Origin: JAGRGG01 sp965217265 | GTDB lineage: Bacteria; Pseudomonadota; Alphaproteobacteria; Geminicoccales; Geminicoccaceae | DNA length: 64,000 nucleotides | Assembly (NCBI GenBank): GCA_965217265.1 | Contig: CBDCHP010000018.1 | Location: 558,001-622,000, forward strand | Direction of reading: 5' to 3' | Part shown: positions 34,985 to 43,572 of the stretch, piece by piece | Numbering within the stretch: the first letter of the stretch is position 1 | Layout: the number at the start of each line of letters is the position of its first letter | Notes under the pieces: generated by a model | The model's database searches: none | The model's input: the letters and a program-made list of their open reading frames with translations, nothing else | What the model was told of the DNA's origin: nothing | Translations under genes and position numbers: made by a program

Positions 34985-36343
34985 TCATCCGCCCGAGGAC
35001 GGTTCGCGCCCTTGCAGCCGCGCCCGCAGGACGGGCGCCGCACCTTGCCGGTTCGCCTGGGCGCCGCGGGCGATCGCGACCGCGTCGGCGGGCACGTCGC
35101 GCACGATCGTGCTGCCCGCCCCGACGACGGCGCCGTCCCCGACGTCGACCGGCGCCACGAGCGCCGTGTTCGAGCCGATGAAGGCGTCGGCGCCGACGCG
35201 CGTGAAGTGCTTGGCAAAACCGTCGTAGTTGCAGGTGATCGTCCCGGCGCCGATATTGGCGCGCCTGCCGATCTCGCAGTCGCCGAGGTAGGTCAGGTGG
35301 TTGGCCTTGGCCCCCTCGCGCAAAATCGCTGCCTTGGTCTCGACGAAGTTGCCGACGCGGGCGTTCGCCTCCAAGACGGTGCCGGGGCGCAGCCGCGCGA
35401 AGGGGCCGACCGCGGCGCCCTCGCCGATCGTGACACCCTCCAGGTGCGAGAAGCTGTGGACGACGGCGCCGGCCGCGATGCGCACGCCCGGCTTGACGAC
35501 GACGTGCGGCTCGATCCTCGCCCCTGCCGCGATCTCGGTGTCGGCGGCGAGGTAGACGCTCTCGGGTGCGGGCATCACGACGCCGGCCTCCAGGTGCCGC
35601 AGCCGCAGCCGGGCCTGCAGGATCGCCATCGCCTCGGCCAACTGAACTTGGCTGTTGATCCCGTGCCCCTCCTCCCAAGGCCCCTCGATCGCGCTGCAGC
35701 GCCAACCCTTGGCGTAGGCGTCGGCGACGACGTCGGTCAGGTAGTACTCGTTCTTCTCCGGCCGCAGCGCCAAGCCGTCCAGCAAGGGCGCCAAGCGGGC
35801 CGCGTCCATTGCCATGACGCCGGAATTGCACAAACCTTCCCGCCGCAGCCGTTCGTCGGCGTGGCGCTCCTCGACGAGGGCCGCGAGATTGTCCCCCGCG
35901 TCAAGGCTCAAGCGGCCGTAGCCGGCGGGGTCGGGCGGGGCCATGCCGAGCACCGCCACCGCCGCGTCGTCGCCCCGCCGGCGTTCGAGCAGCCGCCGCA
36001 AGGTCTCGATCGTGGTGAGCGGCGTGTCGCCGTAGAGGACGAGGACGGCGCCCTTCTCGGCCAAGTGCGGCAGGGCGACTTTGAGCGCGTGGCCGGTGCC
36101 GAGCGCCGGGCTCTGGTGCGCGATCTTGGCCCGGGGGCAGACCCGCGCCACCTCGGCCGCGACCGCGGGCAGTTCGGGGCTGAGCACCGCGACGACGCGA
36201 TCGGGCTTGAGGGCCGCCGCCGTCGTCAGGACGTGGCCGATCAGGCTCTGTCCTGCCAGATCGTGCAGCACTTTCGGGGTCGGGTTGCGCATCCGCGTGC
36301 CCTTGCCGGCCGCGAGTACGACGACGCTCAAATCCTCGGCCAT
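34985..36343 (-). CDS. glmU: Bifunctional UDP-GlcNAc pyrophosphorylase / GlcN-1-P acetyltransferase
   Basis: 452 residues, full length. The N-terminal nucleotidyltransferase opens VVLAAGKGTRMRNPTPKVLH and carries the QSPALGTGHA and YGDTPL motifs. The C-terminal left-handed beta helix has hexapeptide repeats and the acetyltransferase motifs (GNFVETKAAIL, NHLTYLGDCEIG, NIGAGTITCNYDG). It makes UDP-N-acetylglucosamine for peptidoglycan and lipopolysaccharide. Divergent from gph, with 85 bp between. Confidence 0.95.
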   Translation of the reverse strand: MAEDLSVVVLAAGKGTRMRNPTPKVLHDLAGQSLIGHVLTTAAALKPDRVVAVLSPELPAVAAEVARVCPRAKIAHQSPALGTGHALKVALPHLAEKGAVLVLYGDTPLTTIETLRRLLERRRGDDAAVAVLGMAPPDPAGYGRLSLDAGDNLAALVEERHADERLRREGLCNSGVMAMDAARLAPLLDGLALRPEKNEYYLTDVVADAYAKGWRCSAIEGPWEEGHGINSQVQLAEAMAILQARLRLRHLEAGVVMPAPESVYLAADTEIAAGARIEPHVVVKPGVRIAAGAVVHSFSHLEGVTIGEGAAVGPFARLRPGTVLEANARVGNFVETKAAILREGAKANHLTYLGDCEIGRRANIGAGTITCNYDGFAKHFTRVGADAFIGSNTALVAPVDVGDGAVVGAGSTIVRDVPADAVAIARGAQANRQGAAPVLRARLQGREPSSGG

Positions 36344-36428
36344 GAAGAAGGGCCTTTCTGTCTTGCCGGATCAGGCCGTCGTGTCTAGCAAGTTCGCCCA
36401 CGGCTGCAACCGGCACGAAGGAGTCTTG

Positions 36429-37100
36429 ATGCCGATCGAGGCGGTCCTGTTCGACCTGGACGGCACGCTCGCCGACACCGCCCCCGACCTGCGGCGCGTC
36501 CTGGCCGCGGTGATGGCAAAGGAGGGAATGGGTGCCCCGCCCACGGACGCTATCCGCGCCCTGACCGGCGACGGCGCCCGCGCCCTGATCGAGCGCGCCT
36601 TCGCCATCGAGGGTGCCGCCCTCGACGGCGCGCGGCTGGAGCGCCTCTATCACCGCTTCCACGCCCTCTACGCCGCCGAGCCCTGCGTCGAGACCGTCCT
36701 GTTTTCGGGCGCGCGCGCGGCGCTGGACGGTTTGCGCGCCGAAGGGCTGCGGCTCGGCGTCTGCACCAACAAGCCGCAACTGCCGGCCGAGGCGCTGCTC
36801 GAGTCCTTAAGCGTGCTCGGCCTGTTCGAGGCCGTCGTCGGCGGCGACGCCCTGCCGGTGCGCAAGCCCGACCCGGCGCACGTCCTGGAGACGCTGCGGC
36901 GCCTGGAGACGCCGCCCGCGGCCGCCGTTCTCGTCGGCGACAACCGCAACGACGTCGAGGCGGCGCACGCGGCGGGGCTGCCCTGCATCGTCGTCCCGTT
37001 CGGCTACACGCACATTCCGCCGGCCGAACTCGGCGGCGACGTCCTGATCGAGACTTTCGCCGAACTCGCGGACGCGGTGAGAACGCTGCGCGTGCGCTGA
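36429..37100 (+). CDS. gph: Phosphoglycolate phosphatase (HAD superfamily)
   Basis: 223 residues. Nucleophile motif FDLDGTLADT has D9 and acid/base D11; a helical cap (about 20-85) is followed by CTNKP (motif II), KPDP (motif III lysine) and VGDNRNDVEAAHAAG (motif IV). All are present, in the Gph arrangement. It removes phosphate from 2-phosphoglycolate formed in DNA repair or oxygenase reactions. The last six codons and TGA stop are encoded by the left arm of a palindromic element, so the native C-terminus may have been replaced. Confidence 0.85.
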   Translation: MPIEAVLFDLDGTLADTAPDLRRVLAAVMAKEGMGAPPTDAIRALTGDGARALIERAFAIEGAALDGARLERLYHRFHALYAAEPCVETVLFSGARAALDGLRAEGLRLGVCTNKPQLPAEALLESLSVLGLFEAVVGGDALPVRKPDPAHVLETLRRLETPPAAAVLVGDNRNDVEAAHAAGLPCIVVPFGYTHIPPAELGGDVLIETFAELADAVRTLRVR

Positions 37101-37230
37101 CGCGCGGTCTTCTTTTTTCTCTTTTTTACTTTGTCCGAGGCTGGCCCTCAGCGTTGCGGCCGGCCCCCTACGTTAACACTGGCAAAGAAGAAGAGAAAGC
37201 CCCGCGCAGCGGACGCGAAGCGTGCTCTCA
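37078..37230. repeat. Stop-anchored palindromic intergenic element, copy 5 (between convergent genes)
   Basis: The left arm TGAGAACGCTGCGCGTGCGC carries the gph stop (TGA at 37098). The core is CTTTGTCCGAGGCTGGCC ... CCCTACGTTAACACTGGC, and the right arm GACGCGAAGCGTGCTCTCA ends in the TGA of the flagellar gene at 37228. Here a single element supplies both stops and a terminator-like arm for each direction. Confidence 0.85.
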
Positions 37231-37962
37231 CGGCAGGCGCGGGCGCGGGCGCACCTTGGCGAGTTCGACCGTGACGAGGCCGGCCCTGGCCGGGTCCATC
37301 GACTGCAAGATGGCACCCGCGCGGGCCTCGCGCATGTCGCGCAGGACCGGGACGACGATGTCGAGGGTGAGCCGGTCGAAGACGGCGGCGGCGTTCTTGG
37401 GCTTCATGCTCTCGTAGAGCTTGACGAGTTGCCTGACCCGCGCCGCTTCCTCGGCGTCGGCCTCGGCGACCAGGGTCTCCATCTCGCGCTTGAGCCCTTC
37501 GAGTCGGGCGAGGTCGGCGGCGAGGTCGTCGCGGGCGGTCTGCAGGGCCGCCGCCTCGACCGCGAGGTCGGTCTCGCGCGCCTCGACCTGCCGCTGGCGC
37601 CGCGCCAAGCTCTCGGCGACGTCGCGCAACTCCTCCGGCCCGCGGTACTGAACGATGATCGAGGGCTCGCCCGCCTCTTTCGCGGGCGCTGGCTCGGGCA
37701 TCGAAGCCTCGGCCGCACGGTCGTCGGCAGCGTCGGGTCCGGCCCCGGGCTCGATCACGGCGAGCGCGACGGCGTCCGCCGCCACGGCGTTGGTGGCGGA
37801 CGCCGTCGCCTCGGCCGTGAGCAGCGGCACGCCGCCGAGCGTGCGCAGCAAGACGAGCCCGGTCACGACCGCCGTGAGCAGCGGCAAGGAGAGGTGGACG
37901 CACAAGGACCTCGCGCCGGTGCCGGCCTTGGTCGGTGCGTCTCGCATCGTGGTCGCGGACAT
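37228..37962 (-). CDS. MotE-like flagellar motor chaperone (MgtE_N-like domain)
   Basis: 244 residues. It has one N-terminal membrane helix (about 23-44) and an acidic linker. A coiled coil covers about 110-185 (ESLARRQRQVEARETDLAVE). The C-terminal domain, VKLYESMKPKNAAAVFDRL followed by PVLRDMREARAGAILQSMDP, is characteristic of MotE/FliG-like MgtE_N domains. MotE stabilises the stator protein MotC in rhizobia; the role here is inferred. Last gene of the fliL-fliM-DUF6468 operon, starting 10 bp after the previous gene. Confidence 0.75.
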   Translation of the reverse strand: MSATTMRDAPTKAGTGARSLCVHLSLPLLTAVVTGLVLLRTLGGVPLLTAEATASATNAVAADAVALAVIEPGAGPDAADDRAAEASMPEPAPAKEAGEPSIIVQYRGPEELRDVAESLARRQRQVEARETDLAVEAAALQTARDDLAADLARLEGLKREMETLVAEADAEEAARVRQLVKLYESMKPKNAAAVFDRLTLDIVVPVLRDMREARAGAILQSMDPARAGLVTVELAKVRPRPRLP

Positions 37963-37971
37963 CGTTCCTCC

Positions 37972-38364
37972 TCAGCCAAGGCTCGCCAGGGCTTCCATCA
38001 GCTCGGCCTTGAGGCCGGGCGTCACCGTCGCCGTCGTCGGCGCTGCCGGGCGCTTCGGCGCCGGCTCGGGGGCGGGTGCTGGCCTCGGGGCCGCCGTGCC
38101 GTTCAGCCGGCGCAGCTCTTGGATCAAGAGGCTCGCTTGGCGCGCCTCGCGGTTGAACGTGCCGCCGACCTCGGCCCCGGTCGTCTTCAGGCTCGCGACT
38201 GCGGCCTCGGCCCGGTCGGCGGCGAGCGTCAGGGCGTCGATCAGTTGCTGCAGCTCCGCCCGCTCCAGGCGAAAGCGGCGCAGGCGGCTGTGCACGATCA
38301 CGCACCACGTGATCGTCAAGCCCAACAAGACGGCCAGGAGGATCTGCAAGGCCAGCTCAGTCAT
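37972..38364 (-). CDS. DUF6468 family flagellar-operon protein
   Basis: 130 residues. One N-terminal membrane helix (residues 5-24) is followed by RLRRFRLERAELQQLIDALT, a coiled-coil helix, and a Pro/Ala-rich region to the end. Its place between fliM and motE-like genes is the usual one for this family. Function unknown, probably linked to the flagellar basal body. Its start overlaps the fliM stop by 8 bp. Confidence 0.7.
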   Translation of the reverse strand: MTELALQILLAVLLGLTITWCVIVHSRLRRFRLERAELQQLIDALTLAADRAEAAVASLKTTGAEVGGTFNREARQASLLIQELRRLNGTAAPRPAPAPEPAPKRPAAPTTATVTPGLKAELMEALASLG

Positions 38365-39532
38365 GGGAGTCGCCCCCGTTGCGTTGGATGGGTTCGTCGA
38401 TCTCGATCGCGATCTTCTCGCCGATCTGGCCGATGTGCCCTTTGAGCAGCGGCACGGAACCGCATCGCAGCGTGATCGGCGAGTCGGGCGGGGTGCCGAG
38501 CCGCACGACCGAACCGACTTTAAGCCGCGTGATCTGGCTCAAGGGCAAGACCACCTCAGCGAGCACCGCCTCCAGATCGACGTCGGTCGCCCAGATCTCG
38601 CGCGCCAGGTGGCTCTCCCAGATCGGGTCGCGGCCGAACTTCTCGCCCATGAACCCCTGCAAGAGCACGTCGCGCGCGGGCTCGAGCGTGGCGTAGGGGA
38701 TGATGAACTCAAAGCAGCCCCCGCGGCCTTCCATGTCGGCGCGCATCTTGAAGACGACGCAGGCGTTGTTGGGCTGCGAGATGGCGGCGAAGCGCGGGTT
38801 GGTCTCGGTCCGCTCCAAGCGGAACTCGACCGGCGATATCGGGGCGAAGGCCGCGGTCAGGTCGGCCAGGATCAGCCGGGTCAGGCGCTCGACGAGCGAG
38901 GTCTCGATCGTCGTGTAGGGCCGGCCCTCGACCCGCATCGGCGCCGTGGCGCGGCGGTTGCCGAGCAGGACGTCGACGATCGAGTAGATCAAGGGGCTGT
39001 CGATGGTGACGAGGCCGAAATTGTCCCACTCGACCGCGCGAAAGACGCCGATCATCGCCGGGAGCGGCACCGAGTTCAGGTAGTCGCCGAACCGCTTGGC
39101 CGAGATGTTCTCCAGGCTGACGTCGATGTTCTCGGAGGTGAACTGCCGCACCGACGAGGTCAGCATCCGCTCCAGCCGGTCGAAGATGACCTCGAGCATC
39201 GGCAGGCGCTCGTAGGTGACGTCGTGCCGGTTGACGATCGCGGAGATGCCGGATTTCTCGTCCTCGTCGCCGCCGACGACGCCGAGCAGGTTGTCGATCT
39301 CGCTTTGATCGAGAACCTTGTCCGTGTCCTGCCCCCCGGCCTCGCCCGCTTCCCAGGCGGCGGCCAGGGCCTCGTCGCTCTCGTCCTCGTCGGCGTCGGC
39401 CTCGCCCGCTTCCCAGGCGGTGGCCAGGGCCTCGTTGCTCTCGTCCTCGTCGGTCTCGATCCCGGCCTCGGCCGCCCAGGCGGCGGCGGCCGCTTCCTGG
39501 TCGATCGCTTCGTTGTCGGGTGTGTCGCTCAT
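38357..39532 (-). CDS. fliM: Flagellar motor switch protein FliM
   Basis: 391 residues, longer than usual because of an acidic N-terminal extension. The phospho-CheY-binding peptide QSEIDNLLG, normally at the extreme N-terminus, begins at residue 76. The middle CheC-like domain (RLPMLEVIFDRLERMLTSSV, NISAKRFGDYLNSVPLPAMI) and the C-terminal SpoA domain (LPLSQITRLKVGSVVRLGT, GSVPLLKGHIGQIGEKIAI) are complete. Residues 27-66 are a near-exact duplication of a 20-residue acidic unit. It sits in the C-ring and switches rotation. Confidence 0.92.
   Translation of the reverse strand: MSDTPDNEAIDQEAAAAAWAAEAGIETDEDESNEALATAWEAGEADADEDESDEALAAAWEAGEAGGQDTDKVLDQSEIDNLLGVVGGDEDEKSGISAIVNRHDVTYERLPMLEVIFDRLERMLTSSVRQFTSENIDVSLENISAKRFGDYLNSVPLPAMIGVFRAVEWDNFGLVTIDSPLIYSIVDVLLGNRRATAPMRVEGRPYTTIETSLVERLTRLILADLTAAFAPISPVEFRLERTETNPRFAAISQPNNACVVFKMRADMEGRGGCFEFIIPYATLEPARDVLLQGFMGEKFGRDPIWESHLAREIWATDVDLEAVLAEVVLPLSQITRLKVGSVVRLGTPPDSPITLRCGSVPLLKGHIGQIGEKIAIEIDEPIQRNGGDSHD
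39336..39455. repeat. 60-bp tandem duplication inside fliM
   Basis: Two adjoining 60-bp units (39336-39395 and 39396-39455) differ at only a few bases and stay in frame. They encode DEDESNEALATAWEAGEA and DEDESDEALAAAWEAGEA. Such a repeat can expand or contract by slippage without breaking the gene. Confidence 0.85.
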
Positions 39533-39569
39533 CTCATGCCCCTCGCGTCCGCTCGCCCTCGACCCGGTC

Positions 39570-40100
39570 CTATTGGACCAGCATCTCCTTGATCAGCACG
39601 TCGCCGACCCGCTTGGGCTCGATGGCGAGGTTGATCCTTGCCAGCATCTCCTCCTTCAGCCGCTGCGCGCCGCGGGCACCCTCGATGTCCTCGGGTGCCA
39701 GCGAGCGCAGGTAGAGCTGGAAGCTGTCCATGACCCGCGGCACCATCGGCGTGATCGCGTCGGCGTTCTTCTGGCCCTCGACCTCCAAGGCGACGCGCAG
39801 CTTTAAAAAGCGCATCCGCTTGCCGGTCGATTCCAGGTTGACCAGGATGTCGGGCAGGTTGACGAAGGCCGGCCCGGCGTCCTCGCCCTGCGCCGCGTCG
39901 CCGTGCGCGCCTTCCTCGGCCGCCCCGTCGTGCCCCTCGTCGGCCGCGGCCTCGGCCTCGCCGCCGCCGAACGCGCCCAAGAAGAACGCGGCCCCGCCGC
40001 CGCCGGCGAGCGCGACGAGCAAGACCGCCGCGATCAGCACCAGCCTGCCCTTCTTCTTCGGCGCCGCACCCTCGTTCGTCGCCTGCACCGCTTCCGCCAT
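39570..40100 (-). CDS. fliL: Flagellar basal-body-associated protein FliL
   Basis: 176 residues. A short cytoplasmic N-terminus with KKKGR leads to a membrane helix (about 19-41), then an acidic linker and a periplasmic domain with FVNLPDILVNLESTGKRMRF and FLKLRVALEVEGQKN. The C-terminal VGDVLIKEMLVQ is typical. It rings the stator and stabilises it. First gene of the operon with fliM, DUF6468 and motE-like; divergent from flgF. Confidence 0.9.
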   Translation of the reverse strand: MAEAVQATNEGAAPKKKGRLVLIAAVLLVALAGGGGAAFFLGAFGGGEAEAAADEGHDGAAEEGAHGDAAQGEDAGPAFVNLPDILVNLESTGKRMRFLKLRVALEVEGQKNADAITPMVPRVMDSFQLYLRSLAPEDIEGARGAQRLKEEMLARINLAIEPKRVGDVLIKEMLVQ

Positions 40101-40281
40101 CGGTCTCACCTTCTGCAAGAGTCCTTCGGCCCGAAGGCCGTCCTTGAGGCGAGGTTCTAACCTGGCGTTGGTTAAGAAGTGGTTGCGGCCCGGCAAGTTT
40201 GGCCGGGGCGCGGCAGATTTTGCCGGGCACGAAATGCCGCGTCGTCGCGCTCGACGCCGTCTCGCCGCGTCCGCAGCGGCT

Positions 40282-40296
40282 TGGCACGGATCTTGG
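40282..40296 (+). promoter_or_regulatory. Sigma-54-type promoter upstream of flgF
   Basis: TGGCAC-N5-TTGG, close to the sigma-54 consensus TGGCAC-N5-TTGC with exact spacing; the only mismatch is the last base. It ends 35 bp before the flgF ATG. Sigma-54 control of rod, hook and ring genes is known in several alphaproteobacteria. No transcription data are visible. Confidence 0.55.
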
Positions 40297-40331
40297 TTAA
40301 TGAGACCCGAACGACGCTCAAAGGTGCCCGC

Positions 40332-41054
40332 ATGGATAACACGTCCTACATCGCCCTCAGCCGCCAGCTCGGCCTACAGCGGCAGATGTCCGTGATCGCC
40401 AACAACATGGCGAACATGACCACGTCCGGCTTCAAGGGCCAGAAGATGGTCTTCGCCGAGGTGCTGGCCCAGGCCGGCGAGCCCGGCCGCTTGAGCTTCG
40501 TCGAGGACAAGGGCACCGTGCGCGACATGGCGCCGGGCGCGCTGAGCCAGACCTCGAACCCGTTCGACTTCGCGATCGACGGCGAGGGCCTGTTCGCGGT
40601 CCAGACGCCGAACGGCCCGCGCTACACCCGCAACGGCCACTTTCGCCTGAGCGACACGGGCCAGATCACCACGTCCGGCGGCTACCCGCTGCTCGACGAG
40701 GGCGGCGGCACGATCACCCTGCCGGGCAACGTCCGCAGCGTCCAGGTGGCGCGAGACGGCACGGTCTCGACGCCCGAGGGCGTCATCGCCCGGCTGCGCC
40801 CGGTCGTGTTCGAGAACCCGCAGGCGCTGGAGCCCGAGGGCCAGTCGCTGTTCAAGGCCGACGCCCCCCCCTTGCCGGCCGAAGGCAGCAACATCGTCCA
40901 GGGCTCGGTCGAGGGCGCCAACATCCAGCCGATCATGGAGATGACGCGGATGATGGAGACCGTGCGCGCCTTTCAGAACACGCAGCGCCTGTTGGAGACG
41001 CAGCACGACCTGACCCGGCGCACGGTCGAGGCCAACCTCAGTCAGCAGGCCTGA
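40332..41054 (+). CDS. flgF: Flagellar proximal rod protein FlgF
   Basis: 240 residues. N-terminal rod motif LGLQRQMSVIANNMANMTTS and the FKGQKMVF segment are followed by the FAIDGEGLFAVQTPNGPRYT core and a C-terminal VRAFQNTQRLLETQHDL helix. The paired end helices form the coiled coil of axial proteins. ATG 40332 follows AAGGTG. First of four genes with the order flgF-flgG-flgA-flgH. Confidence 0.92.
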   Translation: MDNTSYIALSRQLGLQRQMSVIANNMANMTTSGFKGQKMVFAEVLAQAGEPGRLSFVEDKGTVRDMAPGALSQTSNPFDFAIDGEGLFAVQTPNGPRYTRNGHFRLSDTGQITTSGGYPLLDEGGGTITLPGNVRSVQVARDGTVSTPEGVIARLRPVVFENPQALEPEGQSLFKADAPPLPAEGSNIVQGSVEGANIQPIMEMTRMMETVRAFQNTQRLLETQHDLTRRTVEANLSQQA

Positions 41055-41110
41055 TCGCGTTAACCTTAATAATTAAGCTTACCCGTTTTTAAAGCATAGG
41101 AGATCAAGAC

Positions 41111-41896
41111 ATGCGTTCCTTGGGAGTCGGTGCCACCGGCATGATGGCGCAGCAACTGCACGTCGACGTCATCTCGAACAATATCGCCAACATGACGACG
41201 ACGGGCTACAAGCGCCAGCGGCCCGAGTTCCAGGATCTCCTCTACCAGAACTTGCGCCGCACGGGCTCGGCGTCCTCGGCCGAGGGCGGCGTCGTCCCGG
41301 CCGGCGTGCAGGTGGGTTTGGGTGTCAAGACCGCCGCCGTCTACCGCGTGCACGAGCAGGGCGTCATGACCAACACCGAGAACAAGCTCGACCTCGCGAT
41401 CGAGGGCGAGGGGTTCTTCATCGTCGACGCGCCGAACGGCGAGCCGGCCTACACCCGCTCGGGCAATTTTCAGTTGAGCCCCGACGGGGTGATCGTCACC
41501 GCCGACGGCTACCCGGTCGCGCCCGGCATCACCGTGCCGGACGACGCGATCGAGGTGTCGATCAGCCCGGACGGCGTCGTCTCGGCCAAGGTCGACGGGC
41601 AGGTCGACTTGGCCGAACTCGGCCAGCTCGACCTCGCCACCTTCGTCAACCCGGCCGGGCTCGAAGAGATCGGCAACAACCTGTTGCGCGAGAGCCCGGC
41701 CTCGGGCCCGTCCCAGGTCGAGACCCCCGGCGCCAACGGCCTCGGCCGCGTGCTGCAGGGCTACCTTGAGGGCTCGAACGTCAACCCGGTGCAGGAGATC
41801 ACCGCGCTGATCACCGCCCAGCGCGCCTACGACATGAACTCGAAGATCATCTCGGCCTCGGACGAGATGATGAACACCGTCACCCAGATGCGCTGA
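41111..41896 (+). CDS. flgG: Flagellar distal rod protein FlgG
   Basis: 261 residues, the standard length. The N-terminus has LGVGATGMMAQQLHVDVISN and NIANMTTTGYKRQRPEFQDL; the middle has LAIEGEGFFIVDAPNGEPAY; the end has EGSNVNPVQEITALITAQRA and YDMNSKIISASDEMM. The ribosome-binding site AGGAGA precedes ATG 41111. The 56-bp gap after flgF is AT-rich and contains the small palindrome CTTAAT-A-ATTAAG. Confidence 0.95.
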   Translation: MRSLGVGATGMMAQQLHVDVISNNIANMTTTGYKRQRPEFQDLLYQNLRRTGSASSAEGGVVPAGVQVGLGVKTAAVYRVHEQGVMTNTENKLDLAIEGEGFFIVDAPNGEPAYTRSGNFQLSPDGVIVTADGYPVAPGITVPDDAIEVSISPDGVVSAKVDGQVDLAELGQLDLATFVNPAGLEEIGNNLLRESPASGPSQVETPGANGLGRVLQGYLEGSNVNPVQEITALITAQRAYDMNSKIISASDEMMNTVTQMR

Positions 41897-41902
41897 AGGT
41901 CC

Positions 41903-42655
41903 ATGATGTCCACCACCCTCTCCCGGTTCCTCGCGCTGGCGCACGTCCTCGCCTTGGCGATCGTCGGCATCCTCGCCCTCACGGCCGGGGCGTTTGCCGC
42001 CGGCGGCCTCGCCCCGGGCGAGCCGCTGACGGCCGGGCACGCGGCCGAGTTGCTCGACCCCTACTTCCCGCCGCTCGACATCGGCGTCGAGCGCGAGCTG
42101 CGCTTCGTCCGGCCGGCCTTTCCCATGCCCAACCCGGCGCGAAGCCCGGCGACGCTTCGGGTGCTGGGCGTCGATCGCGGCGCCAACGGCCAGTTCTCGG
42201 CCCGGCTGCACGTCCGGCTCTCAGGCGGCGAGGAGGCGACGCTGCACCTCGCCGGCCGCGCGGTCGAGCTGGTCGAGGCGCCGGTGACGGCGGTGGCACT
42301 CAGGTCCGGCACGCCGCTCGAAGGCGGCATGCGGCTCGCCTGGGTCGAGCGCGACCGGCTGCCCGGCGACGCCATCCTCGACCTGGGGGCCGTCGAGGGG
42401 CTTGAGGCGCGCCGCCGCCTCGCGGCGGGCCGCGTGGTGCGGGCGCGCGACGCGCGGCCGGAGGCGCTGATCCGCCGCGGCGAGACGGTGACGCTCGGCT
42501 ACGCCAGCGGTGCCCTCGTCCTCGAAACCTCCGCCCGCGCCCTCGAAGACGGTGCCATGGGCGAGACCGTCCGCCTGTCCAACCTCGACACCGACCGCAC
42601 CGTGCGGGGCCGCGTCGTCGGCCGCAAGCGCGCCGCCGTCGGCCCCGGCCTGTAA
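41903..42655 (+). CDS. flgA: Flagellar P-ring assembly chaperone FlgA
   Basis: 250 residues. The N-terminal signal (ALAHVLALAIVGILALTAGA) precedes a variable half and a C-terminal SAF domain: VALRSGTPLEGGMRLAWVER, GRVVRARDARPEALIRRGET and VRLSNLDTDRTVRGRVVG. It assists FlgI P-ring formation in the periplasm. Starts 6 bp after flgG at ATG 41903 or 41906. No flgI is found downstream. Confidence 0.88.
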   Translation: MMSTTLSRFLALAHVLALAIVGILALTAGAFAAGGLAPGEPLTAGHAAELLDPYFPPLDIGVERELRFVRPAFPMPNPARSPATLRVLGVDRGANGQFSARLHVRLSGGEEATLHLAGRAVELVEAPVTAVALRSGTPLEGGMRLAWVERDRLPGDAILDLGAVEGLEARRRLAAGRVVRARDARPEALIRRGETVTLGYASGALVLETSARALEDGAMGETVRLSNLDTDRTVRGRVVGRKRAAVGPGL

Positions 42656-42671
42656 AGAAAGAGATATTCCC

Positions 42672-43412
42672 ATGCGCCCCACATTGCTCGTTCTGCCGCT
42701 CGTCCTTCTGCTCGCCGCCTGCAACGCCGGCGAGCGCCTGGGCCGGGTCGGCAAGGCCCCCGAATTGAACCCGATCGAGAACCCGGTCGAACGGCCGGAC
42801 TACCGCCCGATCAGCCTGCCGATGCCGCCGCCGGAGCCGAACCGCAGTGCCGGGGCCAACTCGCTCTGGCGCGAGGGTGCGCGCGGCTTCTTTCGCGACC
42901 AGCGCGCGCGCCGGGTCGGCGACATCCTCACCGTCGAGATCGTCATCGAGGACAAGGCGGCGCTCTCGAACGAGACCTCGCGCAGCCGCGCCGCCTCGGA
43001 CGAGCTCGGCCTGTCGAACCTGCTCGGCTTGCAGAACAAGCTGGTCGAGTTGCTGCCCGGCAATCAAAACCCGGGCTCGCTCGTCGGGACCGACAGCCAG
43101 ATGAACAACAGCGGCCGCGGCAAGACCGGGCGCTCGGAGTCGATCGACATGAACGTGGCGGCGGTCATCGTCCAGACCCTGCCCAACGGCAACCACGTCA
43201 TCGAGGGCCGCCAGGAGGTCCGGGTCAACTTCGAGGTGCGCGAGGTCTACCTGGCCGGCATCGTGCGCCCCGAGGACGTCACGCCCAACAACACGATCAG
43301 CCACGAGAAGATCGCCGAACTGCGCGTCGCGTATGGCGGCCGCGGCCTGATCACCGACGTCCAGCAACCCCGCTACGGCGCCCAGGTGCTCGACATCCTC
43401 CTGCCGTACTGA
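42672..43412 (+). CDS. flgH: Flagellar L-ring lipoprotein FlgH
   Basis: 246 residues. The lipoprotein signal ends in LLLAAC with Cys17. The body shows LWREGARGFFRDQRARRVGD, a DILTVEIVIEDKA strand, a VAAVIVQTLPNGNHVIEGRQ core and the end LITDVQQPRYGAQVLDILLP. It forms the outer-membrane L ring. Last gene of the flgFGAH run; in related genomes flgI normally follows, but here the sequence passes into an AT-rich foreign patch. Confidence 0.93.
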   Translation: MRPTLLVLPLVLLLAACNAGERLGRVGKAPELNPIENPVERPDYRPISLPMPPPEPNRSAGANSLWREGARGFFRDQRARRVGDILTVEIVIEDKAALSNETSRSRAASDELGLSNLLGLQNKLVELLPGNQNPGSLVGTDSQMNNSGRGKTGRSESIDMNVAAVIVQTLPNGNHVIEGRQEVRVNFEVREVYLAGIVRPEDVTPNNTISHEKIAELRVAYGGRGLITDVQQPRYGAQVLDILLPY

Positions 43413-43420
43413 GGCGGGGG

Positions 43421-43447
43421 CGGCCGGGGCCAGGGAGGCCCCGGCCG
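43421..43447 (+). terminator. Stem-loop after flgH
   Basis: CGGCCGGGGCC-AGGGA-GGCCCCGGCCG, an 11-bp perfect stem 8 bp after the flgH stop. The U-run is missing (GTTGGGATTCG follows), so it may be a weak terminator or an mRNA 3' stabiliser. Confidence 0.5.
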
Positions 43448-43572
43448 GTTGGGATTCGCTAGGCCCAGCGGGATGACGGGGCCGAGGCAATTTGACTCAC
43501 AATAACTTATGTAGTTTGCGCTTATCGTTGGATAGCTCTACCTGTGCGAGAGGGCAACTGAGGAGAGCTGGT

